NCBI GenBank assembly: GCA_023266075.1
Contig: JAHFRX010000009.1
Coordinates: 1 to 19,688, forward strand
DNA from: Legionellaceae bacterium
GTDB taxonomy: Bacteria; Pseudomonadota; Gammaproteobacteria; Legionellales; Legionellaceae
Reading direction: 5' to 3'
Length of the DNA stretch: 19,688 bases
A program made the translations under genes and the position numbers. Below, piece after piece: positions 7,959 to 15,707 of the stretch. The notes under the pieces are model-generated. The model did not search any database. It was not told where the DNA came from and was given only the letters and a program-made list of their open reading frames with translations. Every line of letters starts with the position of its first letter. The stretch's first letter is position 1.

Positions 7959-8399
7959 TCAACCATCCTTTGCGTGAACCCAAACTTGTGTACGGCCAAG
8001 CAATGGTACACCAATATACCCTCTCACGTGGAGTTGGTCGTTTTTCACAATCATTTTCAAATGATAAATTTTACCCGTTTTAGGATCTATCAATTTTCCA
8101 CCTTTCCAACTGCCATCACTTTGTTCTTGCAAACCCCAAATGAAGCGTAATCCTTGAATAGGTTTATCTTTAAATTTCCCAGGACAAGCAACACAACGCT
8201 CTGGATCACCCGGTTTAATATAGCGATGAACAATTGTTCCATAAAGTTTGCCATCGCTCAATGATAATTGAATATCTGCCTTTTTTTCACCCGTTTTATC
8301 GTCAACAGTTGTCCATCGACCGATAGGAGAAGTTGAGGCCTCTGCAAAAGGTAAATAGGTGATTAATCCAACCATACACCACCACAATTTTTTACGCAT
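7959..8399 (-). CDS. DUF2147 secreted protein
   Basis: A 146-residue protein with a Sec signal peptide (positive MRKKLWW, hydrophobic core, likely cleavage after AEA at about residue 21) and one DUF2147 domain: PIGRWTTVDDKTGEKKADIQL near the start of the mature part, the Cys pair in ERCVACPGKF, then GLRFIWGL, GGKLIDPKTGKIY and a final strand IGVPLLGRTQVW. DUF2147 proteins are small periplasmic or exported beta-rich proteins of unknown function. The ATG at 8399 is preferred over 8411 because TGGAGA sits 6 bases before it and the signal peptide then starts with its basic residues. It touches dnaB at its 3' end and lies 37 bases after ldcA. Confidence 0.85.
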   Translation of the reverse strand: MRKKLWWCMVGLITYLPFAEASTSPIGRWTTVDDKTGEKKADIQLSLSDGKLYGTIVHRYIKPGDPERCVACPGKFKDKPIQGLRFIWGLQEQSDGSWKGGKLIDPKTGKIYHLKMIVKNDQLHVRGYIGVPLLGRTQVWVHAKDG

Positions 8400-8436
8400 C
8401 ACAATCTCCATTCATGACCGACTTAATTGACACACA

Positions 8437-9387
8437 TTAACCTACTTGCATACGCAACACAAGCACGTCATTTTCACATGTAATCGAGCCTAGTGATTGA
8501 TAAATGATGGGGTAATTCGTGATATCATGCCCAAACTGCTGAGATTGAAAAACTGGGATGACGCTCTCTTCTGCAAAACGGTTCAAAGCAAATGTCACCA
8601 TCGCTTCATCTTCACTTAAACATTGACCAAAAACGATAGCTTCAACATCGTTCAATAATTTTGCTTGTTTTAAATGCAATAGTGAGCGATCAATCCGATA
8701 ACCCTTTTCGCCGACTTCTTCGAGAAATAAAATGCATCCTGCCGTATTGATTTGCCATGATGTACCGATACTACTTTCAACCAATGTTAAATTGCCACCG
8801 TTCATTTTACCTTGAATCAATTTTGACTGCTGAGCCAGAGTATTCAGTGGTACTAAAGGCGAAAATAATTGCGGCAATACGGGATCCTCAATCAAACACG
8901 CTAGACGCATAAAATTATTTAAATCCCATTTCGCATTCAATAATTGAGCGAAACCAGCACCATGCACTGTGCGCCAACCCCATTGTTGAGAGAGAAAAAG
9001 ATGTAATGCCGTCAAATCACTATAGCCGATCACCATTTTTTCATGTAGAGGCGGTTTTAAATCTTGCAAGCCATCAATCAACCGAGCACTTCCATAGCCA
9101 CCACGCAAGCACCAAATAATCTGATTGGGACGCGGATCGTACAAAACCGCTTTAAGTTGAGCTAATCTCATTTCATCCGTATTTGCATGATAAGGAATTT
9201 CATCACTGGCAATATCTTCAAAAATCAATGTCGATGAAAAAGGAAGTTGTTGTAATTTTGCTATTTCTTGAGGCGAAAGACCAGATGCTGGTGCGATCAC
9301 ATGAATTGTTTTCGTTGACAATAACGACTGAAAGACCTGATTGGTCAATATGGGATGATAAGGTCTTTCAGACATGATGTGGTTCAT
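8437..9387 (-). CDS. ldcA: LD-carboxypeptidase (S66 family; muramoyltetrapeptide carboxypeptidase)
   Basis: A 316-residue cytosolic serine peptidase that trims the terminal D-alanine from recycled murein tetrapeptides, feeding peptidoglycan recycling. The family signatures are in order: IHVIAPAS, CLRGGYGSARL (93-103), nucleophile S123 in GYSDLTALHL, the Glu in FLEEVGEKGYRIDRS (E223 or E224), and the His in QFGHDITNYP (H287), forming the Ser-Glu-His triad. Either the ATG at 9387 or the one at 9375 may be used; neither has a clear ribosome site and both lie in or next to the end of mutT (20-base overlap with the longer form), suggesting translational coupling. E. coli LdcA is similar in length (304 aa). 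Confidence 0.92.
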   Translation of the reverse strand: MNHIMSERPYHPILTNQVFQSLLSTKTIHVIAPASGLSPQEIAKLQQLPFSSTLIFEDIASDEIPYHANTDEMRLAQLKAVLYDPRPNQIIWCLRGGYGSARLIDGLQDLKPPLHEKMVIGYSDLTALHLFLSQQWGWRTVHGAGFAQLLNAKWDLNNFMRLACLIEDPVLPQLFSPLVPLNTLAQQSKLIQGKMNGGNLTLVESSIGTSWQINTAGCILFLEEVGEKGYRIDRSLLHLKQAKLLNDVEAIVFGQCLSEDEAMVTFALNRFAEESVIPVFQSQQFGHDITNYPIIYQSLGSITCENDVLVLRMQVG

Positions 9388-9793
9388 ACGGTATGCTCAA
9401 AAGAGAAGCGAGATAAGGAATCAGTCGAAATCCAGCGTCGAGTAAGTCATACTGTGCTAACTCATGAACCTCGACCCATCGCATGCCTTGTTGTTTCTCA
9501 CAGCAGTGCAGTACCCCTGAGTATTCCATGACATGATATACGTGCAGCAACACTGTTTTGCTGGGATAATCATGCATCAATTGCGTCACAAAATGAGACG
9601 TGTGGATAATAATACCGAGTTCTTCAAAGAGCTCCCTTTTTAATGCTTCTTCTGGTTTTTCCTGATGCTCAATCTTTCCACCTGGAAATTCCCAGCATCC
9701 CCCCATGTCACTGTTTTTAGAGCGCTGCGCAATCAAAACACGTTGCTCAGCGTTAGTGATAAAAGCGAGGGATACCTGAAGCGCTTTGCTCAT
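9368..9793 (-). CDS. mutT: 8-oxo-dGTP diphosphatase, Nudix family
   Basis: A 141-residue Nudix hydrolase that cleans oxidised guanine nucleotides from the pool. The Nudix box matches GX5EX7REUXEEXGU exactly: G39, E45, R53-E54, E57-E58 and G60. WEFPGGKIE just before it is the MutT form. The gene starts inside the end of secA with an ATGA overlap, and its last 20 bases overlap ldcA. The secA-mutT order is a well-known gammaproteobacterial arrangement and supports MutT over other Nudix types. The C-terminus (about 125-141) is short, with none of the thiamine-phosphate-synthase-like fusion seen in some relatives. Confidence 0.9.
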   Translation of the reverse strand: MSKALQVSLAFITNAEQRVLIAQRSKNSDMGGCWEFPGGKIEHQEKPEEALKRELFEELGIIIHTSHFVTQLMHDYPSKTVLLHVYHVMEYSGVLHCCEKQQGMRWVEVHELAQYDLLDAGFRLIPYLASLLSIPYEPHHV

Positions 9794-12498
9794 TCAATTC
9801 GTCCATGGCATTGCTTATATTTTTTACTGGAACCACAAGGACACGCATCATTACGCCCAATTTTTTGCTCATCTCGTCTAAAAGTAGCCGCAATTGTCGG
9901 TGGAGATTGCTCTGATTGTTCTAATGTATGTGCTTCATCATGAATTAATTGCAACTTTGAAGCACGTTCAGCACGTCTTTGAGCCTCAACAACATCAACA
10001 TCGTCTGCCGTTGCAATTTCAATGGTGAACAATAATTTTATAACATCATACTTTAGTTGCTCAAGCATCGAAGAAAATAAGCTAAAAGACTCTCGTTTAT
10101 ATTCTTGTTTCGGATCCTTTTGTGCATATCCGCGAAGATGAATACCTTGACGCAAATAATCCATCGCAGCAAGATGCTCTCTCCAATGATTATCCATGGT
10201 TTGTAAAATGATAGATTTTTCAAATTGTGTTAAAATATCTCGTGTTAATCGTTGTTCTTTTTCTTGATATGCCGCTTTGAAAATCGACATGATCTTCTCT
10301 TTAATTTGTTCAGGCATAATACTATGATCTTCTTCAATCCAGGTTTTCACAGGAAGTATTAATTTAAAATCATCCTGTAAAACATGCATTAATCCTTCAA
10401 CATCCCATTGATCTTCAATACGTTGCATTGGAACATATTGCTCAACAAGGCTACTTATCACATCATCCCGCATCTCATCAATGGTATCGAGTGGATCGTG
10501 CATTGCGATAACTGCAGCGCGTTGCGAGTAAATCACTTTACGTTGTTCATTAGCAACATTGTCATAAGCAAGTAATTGCTTGCGAATATCAAAATGATGT
10601 CCTTCTAGTTTTCGTTGTGCGTTTTCAATTGCCTTTGTCACCAAAGCATGCTCAATCGGCTCACCAGGTTTCATGCCTAAACGACGCATCAAGGCAGCAA
10701 CACGCTCTGAAGCAAAAATACGCATCAATGCATCATCTAAAGACAAATAAAAACGACTACTGCCCGGATCTCCTTGGCGACCAGCACGACCACGTAATTG
10801 ATTATCAATACGACGCGACTCGTGTCTTTCAGAGCCGATAATTCTCAAGCCCCCTGATTTGATCACATCATCATGACGAATTTTCCATTCTTTTCTTATT
10901 GCTTGACGCATTTCCTCTGTTGCATCTTCTGATAACTGCGAAAGTTCTGCGGCTAAACTGCCACCTAAAACAATATCGGTCCCTCGACCCGCCATATTTG
11001 TCGCAATAGTGACGGCTCCTGGACGACCCGCTTCCGCAATGATTTGTGCTTCTTTTTCATGAAATTTAGCATTCAATACTTGATGTGGAATATCTGCTTT
11101 ATCCATCAGCTGGCTGAGAAGCTCAGAAGCTTCAATAGACGCTGTTCCGACCAAAACAGGCTGTTTTCGTTCAATACAAACGCGTACATCAGCAATAACG
11201 GCTTGATATTTATCTGCTTGTGTTAAATAGACTTGGTCCGCTTCATCTCTACGAACCATTGGCTTATTCGTGGGGATCACAACCACGTCCAAATTATAAA
11301 TTTCTTGAAATTCATATGCCTCAGTGTCGGCAGTACCTGTCATACCTGAAAGTTTATCGTAAAGTCTAAATAAATTTTGGAACGTAATCGACGCAAGTGT
11401 TTGATTTTCGTTTTGGATGGCAACACCTTCTTTAGCCTCCATCGCTTGATGTAGCCCTTCAGACCAGCGTCGTCCTGGCATCGTGCGTCCCGTATGCTCA
11501 TCGACAATGACCACTTGATTATTTTGCACAATGTAATCAACATCACGATGATAGATCACATGTGCTTTCAAACCTGCATTTATATGGTGCATTAAGATGA
11601 TATTACTCGCATGATATAAACTTTCACCGGGCTGTAATAATCCTTCTTGAATTAATAATTCTTCAATATGTTGATGACCTTGTTCCGTTAAATGTGCCTG
11701 CTTTTGTTTTTCATCAATCGTGAAATCACCCTCAACCGCCTCCTCACCGACAGCTTTGGTTAATTTTGGAATAATTTTATTAATTTTCAAATAAAGTGCT
11801 GAGCCATCTTCTGCGGCACCTGAAATAATTAAAGGCGTCCTTGCTTCATCAATCAAAATAGAATCAACTTCATCGACAATTGCGAAGTGCAGTGGTCGCT
11901 GAACTTTATCTTCAAGGCTAAATACCATGTTATCTCGAAGATAATCAAATCCAAATTCATTGTTTGTGCCATAGACAATATCTGCACGATAAGCAGATTT
12001 TTTGTCTTCGTGAGGCATATCGCTATAAATAACAGCCTCTGTTAAGCCTAAAAATTCATAAATCGGCTTCATCCATACACTATCTCGTTTCGCGAGATAG
12101 TCATTTGTAGTGACGATATGTACACCACGACCACTGAGCGCATTCAAATACGCTGGGAGTGTTTCGGTAAGCGTTTTTCCCTCACCTGTGCGCATCTCAG
12201 AGATATTTCCCTCATGCAACACCATGCCACCAATCAACTGAACATCAAAATGTCGTAATCCCAAAGTCCGCTTAGACGCTTCACGAACCACCGCAAAAGC
12301 CTCAGGCAATAATGTATCCAGACCCGAACCTTGCTGAAGACGCGCTCTAAACTCTTCTGTTTTTGATGCTAATGCTTGGTCAGTCAATGCTTCTAGCGAG
12401 GACTCATAGGATGCGATCACCTGAACAACTTTTTCCATTCGTCGTAAGGTTCGTTCATTGCGACTGCCAAATATTCTTTTGATTAACGTATTAAGCAT
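9790..12498 (-). CDS. secA: protein translocase ATPase SecA
   Basis: A 902-residue ATPase that drives preproteins through SecYEG at the inner membrane. Walker A MRTGEGKT puts the catalytic lysine at K108, the E. coli position; the DEVDSILIDEART Walker B follows. The preprotein cross-linking domain, second nucleotide fold (NMAGRGTDIVLGG; RGRAGRQGDPGSSRF) and helical scaffold (MDNHWREHLAAMDYLRQGI) are intact. The C-terminus carries the zinc-binding CPCGSSKKYKQCHG, used for SecB and phospholipid contact. The 93-base leader contains a hairpin (12537-12562). No SecM-like coding sequence is seen upstream, since dusA ends there, so the E. coli secM arrest control is absent. mutT overlaps its stop by 4 bases. 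Confidence 0.97.
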   Translation of the reverse strand: MLNTLIKRIFGSRNERTLRRMEKVVQVIASYESSLEALTDQALASKTEEFRARLQQGSGLDTLLPEAFAVVREASKRTLGLRHFDVQLIGGMVLHEGNISEMRTGEGKTLTETLPAYLNALSGRGVHIVTTNDYLAKRDSVWMKPIYEFLGLTEAVIYSDMPHEDKKSAYRADIVYGTNNEFGFDYLRDNMVFSLEDKVQRPLHFAIVDEVDSILIDEARTPLIISGAAEDGSALYLKINKIIPKLTKAVGEEAVEGDFTIDEKQKQAHLTEQGHQHIEELLIQEGLLQPGESLYHASNIILMHHINAGLKAHVIYHRDVDYIVQNNQVVIVDEHTGRTMPGRRWSEGLHQAMEAKEGVAIQNENQTLASITFQNLFRLYDKLSGMTGTADTEAYEFQEIYNLDVVVIPTNKPMVRRDEADQVYLTQADKYQAVIADVRVCIERKQPVLVGTASIEASELLSQLMDKADIPHQVLNAKFHEKEAQIIAEAGRPGAVTIATNMAGRGTDIVLGGSLAAELSQLSEDATEEMRQAIRKEWKIRHDDVIKSGGLRIIGSERHESRRIDNQLRGRAGRQGDPGSSRFYLSLDDALMRIFASERVAALMRRLGMKPGEPIEHALVTKAIENAQRKLEGHHFDIRKQLLAYDNVANEQRKVIYSQRAAVIAMHDPLDTIDEMRDDVISSLVEQYVPMQRIEDQWDVEGLMHVLQDDFKLILPVKTWIEEDHSIMPEQIKEKIMSIFKAAYQEKEQRLTRDILTQFEKSIILQTMDNHWREHLAAMDYLRQGIHLRGYAQKDPKQEYKRESFSLFSSMLEQLKYDVIKLLFTIEIATADDVDVVEAQRRAERASKLQLIHDEAHTLEQSEQSPPTIAATFRRDEQKIGRNDACPCGSSKKYKQCHGRIE

Positions 12499-12536
12499 GG
12501 GGGGTATTCTTCCTCATCATCCACCTAAAAGCGATT

Positions 12537-12562
12537 AATTTACTCGAAATCTCAAGTAAATT
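12537..12562 (-). promoter_or_regulatory. hairpin in the dusA-secA intergenic region (secA leader or dusA terminator)
   Basis: On the plus strand AATTTACTCGA (12537-12547) and TCAAGTAAATT (12552-12562) flank a 4-base loop. The one mismatch becomes a U-G pair in the minus-strand RNA, so an 11-bp stem can form about 40 bases before the secA ATG. No T run follows directly, so it is not a classical terminator. Confidence 0.45.
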
Positions 12563-12591
12563 CTAGGGTAAGCTCAATTAAATCTCAATCA

Positions 12592-13566
12592 TCACGAGGA
12601 TTCACTCAAACTTTCAAGCTGCTGAAGTAGTACCACCAGTGAATCCCAGTATTTCCAATTATTCCAAGTATCCAGTATCAACAACTGTTTTTTCCAATGT
12701 TTATTTTGCGCTAATCCATGGGCTAAATTGAGCAAAGGCTTCACAATCAATGCCGTTCGATAAGAAGATACAGGTAAACTTTGTAGATACAAAAGATACG
12801 CTTGAAAAACGGCTACTCTTGTTGGTTTGGCCTGGTCGGGATATAAATCATGATGAATATGTGCTATTTGATAAGGATCATCACACGCCATACGCCCTAA
12901 CATGACACCATCGACTTGCTGCAAATGTTGAGAAACATCGATACGTTGAATATTACCGTTAATGATGACAGGCGTTGTTGAGAAATCTGATTTAATGCGA
13001 TACACCTTGTCATAATGTAACGGGGGAATCGTCCGATTTTGTTTCGGACTCAGCCCTTTAAGCCAGGCCTTTCTGGCATGCACAATTAATTTATCACACC
13101 CTTTTTCTAATAATTGCTCTACGAACGCATACAAAAAATCATAATCTTCATGCTCGTCCACACCAATTCGTATTTTTGCTGTCACCGGGATGCTCACTCC
13201 CCCTTTCATCGCAGCAATACACGCACCAACCTTCAAAGGCTCATACATTAAACATGCACCAAACTGCCCTTTTTGTACACGGTAACTGGGGCAACCTAGA
13301 TTAAGATTAATTTCACTAAATCCAAGCGTCTCTGCTAATTTTGCCACTTCCGCTAACGCCTGTGGCTCAGACCCTCCGACCTGTAATGCAAGATGAGGAA
13401 ATTCACTGGGATGAAAATCAAGAGCTCGCTTAGGATGATGCTGAATGACCTGAACAGTTTGCATTTCGGTATAACACAACGCATGTGGCGCTAGAATTTT
13501 CATAAAAACACGAAAATGCGTGTAAGACCAATCGATCATTGGAGCAATGGATAATTTATACATCAT
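12592..13566 (-). CDS. dusA: tRNA-dihydrouridine(20/20a) synthase DusA
   Basis: A 324-residue FMN-dependent enzyme that reduces uridine in the tRNA D-loop. It follows E. coli DusA closely along its length: LSIAPMIDWSYTHFR at the N-terminus, CYTEMQTVQ, LQVGGSEPQALAEVAKLAE, the catalytic cysteine in INLNLGCPSYRVQKG (C92), FGACLMYEP, VTAKIRIGVDEHEDYDFL, and the DusA-specific HARKAWLKGLSPKQNR and IPPLHYDKVY segments that separate it from DusB and DusC. Two ATGs sit in tandem at 13566 and 13563; either can be the start. It is divergent from hemF with a likely promoter at 13588-13616, and secA follows 93 bases downstream on the same strand. Confidence 0.94.
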   Translation of the reverse strand: MMYKLSIAPMIDWSYTHFRVFMKILAPHALCYTEMQTVQVIQHHPKRALDFHPSEFPHLALQVGGSEPQALAEVAKLAETLGFSEINLNLGCPSYRVQKGQFGACLMYEPLKVGACIAAMKGGVSIPVTAKIRIGVDEHEDYDFLYAFVEQLLEKGCDKLIVHARKAWLKGLSPKQNRTIPPLHYDKVYRIKSDFSTTPVIINGNIQRIDVSQHLQQVDGVMLGRMACDDPYQIAHIHHDLYPDQAKPTRVAVFQAYLLYLQSLPVSSYRTALIVKPLLNLAHGLAQNKHWKKQLLILDTWNNWKYWDSLVVLLQQLESLSESS

Positions 13567-13587
13567 GCAATATTTGTGTAAAAAGAC

Positions 13588-13616
13588 ATTGTACCTTATC
13601 TTTAATATTGTTTAAA
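13588..13616 (-). promoter_or_regulatory. candidate sigma-70 promoter for dusA
   Basis: On the minus strand a TTTAAA -35 box (13616-13611, 4/6) and a TACAAT -10 box (13593-13588, 5/6) are separated by 17 bases, with the expected start near 13581 and a leader of about 15 bases. It lies in the 77-base dusA/hemF divergent region. The hemF promoter must overlap this region, but I could not fix it. Confidence 0.42.
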
Positions 13617-13643
13617 ATATTTGCTTTAAAACCGAGATCTCTG

Positions 13644-14573
13644 ATGAACCCTCTTTTTCTACCTCATGGTGCACTCTTTGAGGTCAAAACGTATCTTTTA
13701 AATTTACAACAATCCATCTGTGAGGCTTTAGCGGATATTGATGCTAAAGAAACTTTTCATATCGAAAGTTGGCAACGCGCAGAGGGTGGCGGCGGTATTA
13801 CACGTGCATTAGCAAATGGAGCGGTCTTTGAAAAAGCCGGTGTTAATTTTTCTCACGTCAGTGGCCACAATCTACCACCAGCCGCTTTACACAATCGACC
13901 TGAGCTAAAAGGAGCAAGCTTTGATGCATTAGGCGTATCACTGGTCATTCATCCTGATAATCCATATGTGCCTACATCACACGCGAATGTGCGATTTTTT
14001 ACCGCAAAAACAGACTCAAATCTTGATTATTGGTGGTTTGGTGGTGGCTTTGATTTAACACCCTATTACGGATTTCATGAGGATTGTGTGCATTGGCATC
14101 AAACAGCGAAAGACGCGTGCGATCCATTTGGTCTTACGACCTATGAGCATTATAAAGCTTGGTGTGATACGTATTTTTATCTGAATCATCGACAGGAAGC
14201 GCGCGGGATTGGTGGTTTATTTTTTGATGATCTGCATGAACATAGCTTTGAACATAGCTTTGGATTAATGCGAAGCATTGGCAATCACTATCTGAAAGCG
14301 TACACCCCTATCGTTTTAAAACGCAAAGACACGCCTTTTGAAGAAAGAGAAAAACACTTTCAACGCTTAAGACGCGGTCGCTATGTAGAGTTTAATCTCA
14401 TTTATGACAGAGGCACCATTTTTGGACTACAATCCAACGGAAGAACAGAATCCATACTCATGTCTCTGCCTCCCGAAGTGAATTGGCAATACAATTGGTC
14501 ACCTGAGCCAGGAAGTTCTGAACACCGTTTATATACAGATTTTCTACCTGCCAAAAATTGGCTTGGGTCGTGA
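13644..14573 (+). CDS. hemF: oxygen-dependent coproporphyrinogen III oxidase
   Basis: A 309-residue cytosolic enzyme that performs the aerobic oxidative decarboxylation of coproporphyrinogen III to protoporphyrinogen IX in heme synthesis. Family blocks are present in order: SWQRAEGGGGITRAL, FEKAGVNFSHVSG, NPYVPTSHANVRFF, WWFGGGFDLTPYYGFHED, GIGGLFFDDL, RRGRYVEFNLIYDRGT, and FGLQSNGRTESILMSLPPEV, with conserved histidines in the substrate pocket. The frame is open 35 codons further upstream into dusA, but the ATG at 13644 gives the normal HemF N-terminus and length (E. coli 299 aa). Codons 199-206 are a perfect 12-base tandem repeat (see findings). It ends 23 bases from the convergent cold-shock gene with no hairpin between. 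Confidence 0.95.
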   Translation: MNPLFLPHGALFEVKTYLLNLQQSICEALADIDAKETFHIESWQRAEGGGGITRALANGAVFEKAGVNFSHVSGHNLPPAALHNRPELKGASFDALGVSLVIHPDNPYVPTSHANVRFFTAKTDSNLDYWWFGGGFDLTPYYGFHEDCVHWHQTAKDACDPFGLTTYEHYKAWCDTYFYLNHRQEARGIGGLFFDDLHEHSFEHSFGLMRSIGNHYLKAYTPIVLKRKDTPFEEREKHFQRLRRGRYVEFNLIYDRGTIFGLQSNGRTESILMSLPPEVNWQYNWSPEPGSSEHRLYTDFLPAKNWLGS

Positions 14574-14596
14574 ATCTAGATGTAAAACGACACTCA

Positions 14597-14839
14597 TCAA
14601 GCTTCTTCATCCACCAAGGTAGCAGCATGCTCAGCAAGCATCACGCCCTGCGCTTTTAAACCTTTCGGACCTCTATCAACAACAAAACTGACTTTGTCAT
14701 CTTCGTGCAATGTTTTGAAACCAGTGCCTTGTATATCTTTATAGTGTACAAAAATATCTTCGCCTTTTTCATTCACAATAAAACCAAAGCCTTTCTTTTC
14801 ATTAAACCATTTCACAATGCCTACTTCGCGTTGCGACAT
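14597..14839 (-). CDS. cold-shock-domain protein (CspA family)
   Basis: An 80-residue single-stranded nucleic-acid-binding protein with one cold-shock OB fold. RNP1 is KGFGFI (16-21) and RNP2 is IFVHY (29-33), with the basic/aromatic surface residues W11, F18, F20, F30 and H32 in place. The C-terminus runs about ten residues beyond E. coli CspA (70 aa) and ends in acidic LVDEEA. The ribosome site AGGAGG is strong. The upstream promoter implies a leader of only about 33 bases, so the long thermosensing leader of E. coli cspA is absent and the gene may not be cold-induced in that way. Which Csp paralogue it is cannot be decided. Confidence 0.93.
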   Translation of the reverse strand: MSQREVGIVKWFNEKKGFGFIVNEKGEDIFVHYKDIQGTGFKTLHEDDKVSFVVDRGPKGLKAQGVMLAEHAATLVDEEA

Positions 14840-14878
14840 TCATAACCTCCTGTATTGTTTTCATCCCACTTCTGATCT

Positions 14879-14906
14879 AGCATACCAGTTTTTGATGATC
14901 TGTTAA
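14879..14906 (-). promoter_or_regulatory. candidate extended -10 promoter for the cold-shock gene
   Basis: On the minus strand a TTAACA -35 box (14906-14901, 5/6), a 16-base spacer and a TATGCT -10 box (14884-14879, 4/6) are preceded by a TG one base upstream of the -10, the extended -10 form. The predicted start is near 14872, about 33 bases before the ATG. Confidence 0.5.
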
Positions 14907-14940
14907 CAATTTTTTCATCTTTTTTACATCAAAGGATAAT

Positions 14941-15570
14941 ATGCAATTAGATAAAGAAAGTTTTATCACGTTAGCATTAAAATGCCAAGCGTTACAATGG
15001 GGAGAATTCACATTAAAATCAGGTCGAATCAGTCCCTATTTTTTTAATGTTGGACGGTTTTATGAAAACGGTGCCCTACTTAAACTCGGCAAACGTTATG
15101 CTGATTTAATTTTGACGAATCACCTTGATGTACAGCATTTGTTTGGCCCGGCCTATAAAGGTATCCCCATCGCTACAGCGACAGCAATTGCTTTAGCCAA
15201 ACAACAATACTCCGTCACTGTCACGTTTAATCGCAAAGAAGCAAAAGATCATGGCGAAGGTGGTATTTTGATTGGCGCACCTTTAAAAGAAGGCAACACC
15301 ATCATGATTGACGATGTCATTACCGCAGGAACTGCGTTTCGTGAATCAAAAAACCTTATCGAGCAACAAGGCGGACACCTTTCTGCCGTCTTGATTGCAC
15401 TGGATAGATGCGAACGCGGCCTCACCCATCACTCCACATTAGATGAAATCAGATCACAAGGCATAGGCGTTTATTCGGTCATTACATTTTTTGATTTAAT
15501 AGACTACCTTAAAAACAAAGAACAGCATGCTTTGGCTGATAAGCTTAACCAATACCATGCTCAATTATGA
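14941..15570 (+). CDS. pyrE: orotate phosphoribosyltransferase
   Basis: A 209-residue enzyme (E. coli 213 aa) that joins orotate to PRPP to give OMP, the fifth step of pyrimidine synthesis, working as a cytosolic dimer. The flexible catalytic loop is NRKEAKDHGEGG (97-108) and the PRPP-binding motif is TIMIDDVITAGTAF (120-133). The N-terminal FTLKSGRISPYFFNVG block is also typical. The ATG at 14941 has AAAGGA about 6 bases upstream. The gene is divergent from the cold-shock gene and is followed after 137 bases by infA. No rph or attenuator-like leader peptide, as seen before E. coli pyrE, is present upstream. Confidence 0.95.
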   Translation: MQLDKESFITLALKCQALQWGEFTLKSGRISPYFFNVGRFYENGALLKLGKRYADLILTNHLDVQHLFGPAYKGIPIATATAIALAKQQYSVTVTFNRKEAKDHGEGGILIGAPLKEGNTIMIDDVITAGTAFRESKNLIEQQGGHLSAVLIALDRCERGLTHHSTLDEIRSQGIGVYSVITFFDLIDYLKNKEQHALADKLNQYHAQL

Positions 15571-15592
15571 TTAGGACATTTTCATGTTGTTA

Positions 15593-15653
15593 CGACATGG
15601 ATGTCGCCAATCAATTAAATCATTAATCCGCGACAATAGCGTGCGAAATGATT
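15593..15653. repeat. palindrome and imperfect hairpin in the pyrE-infA gap
   Basis: Two structures lie in this 137-base gap. CGACAT-GG-ATGTCG (15593-15606) is a perfect inverted repeat with 6-base arms. Further on, AATCATT (15618-15624) pairs with AATGATT (15647-15653), with an inner CGC/GCG pair (15629-15631 and 15639-15641) enclosing a 7-base loop. They could be the pyrE 3' end, an operator, or part of the infA leader; no T run is present to call a terminator. Confidence 0.35.
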
Positions 15654-15707
15654 GCCATTTCTTGATTTTTCGGGCAGTATTAGACTGTTTTAATATGAGA
15701 TAGGTTT

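Noticed and set aside
14574..14596. Terminator between hemF and the cold-shock gene
   Set aside because: The 23-base gap contains no inverted repeat of useful length and no T run.
15571..15707. tRNA or known small RNA in the pyrE-infA gap
   Set aside because: No cloverleaf, T-loop or CCA-like end can be drawn; only simple inverted repeats are present.
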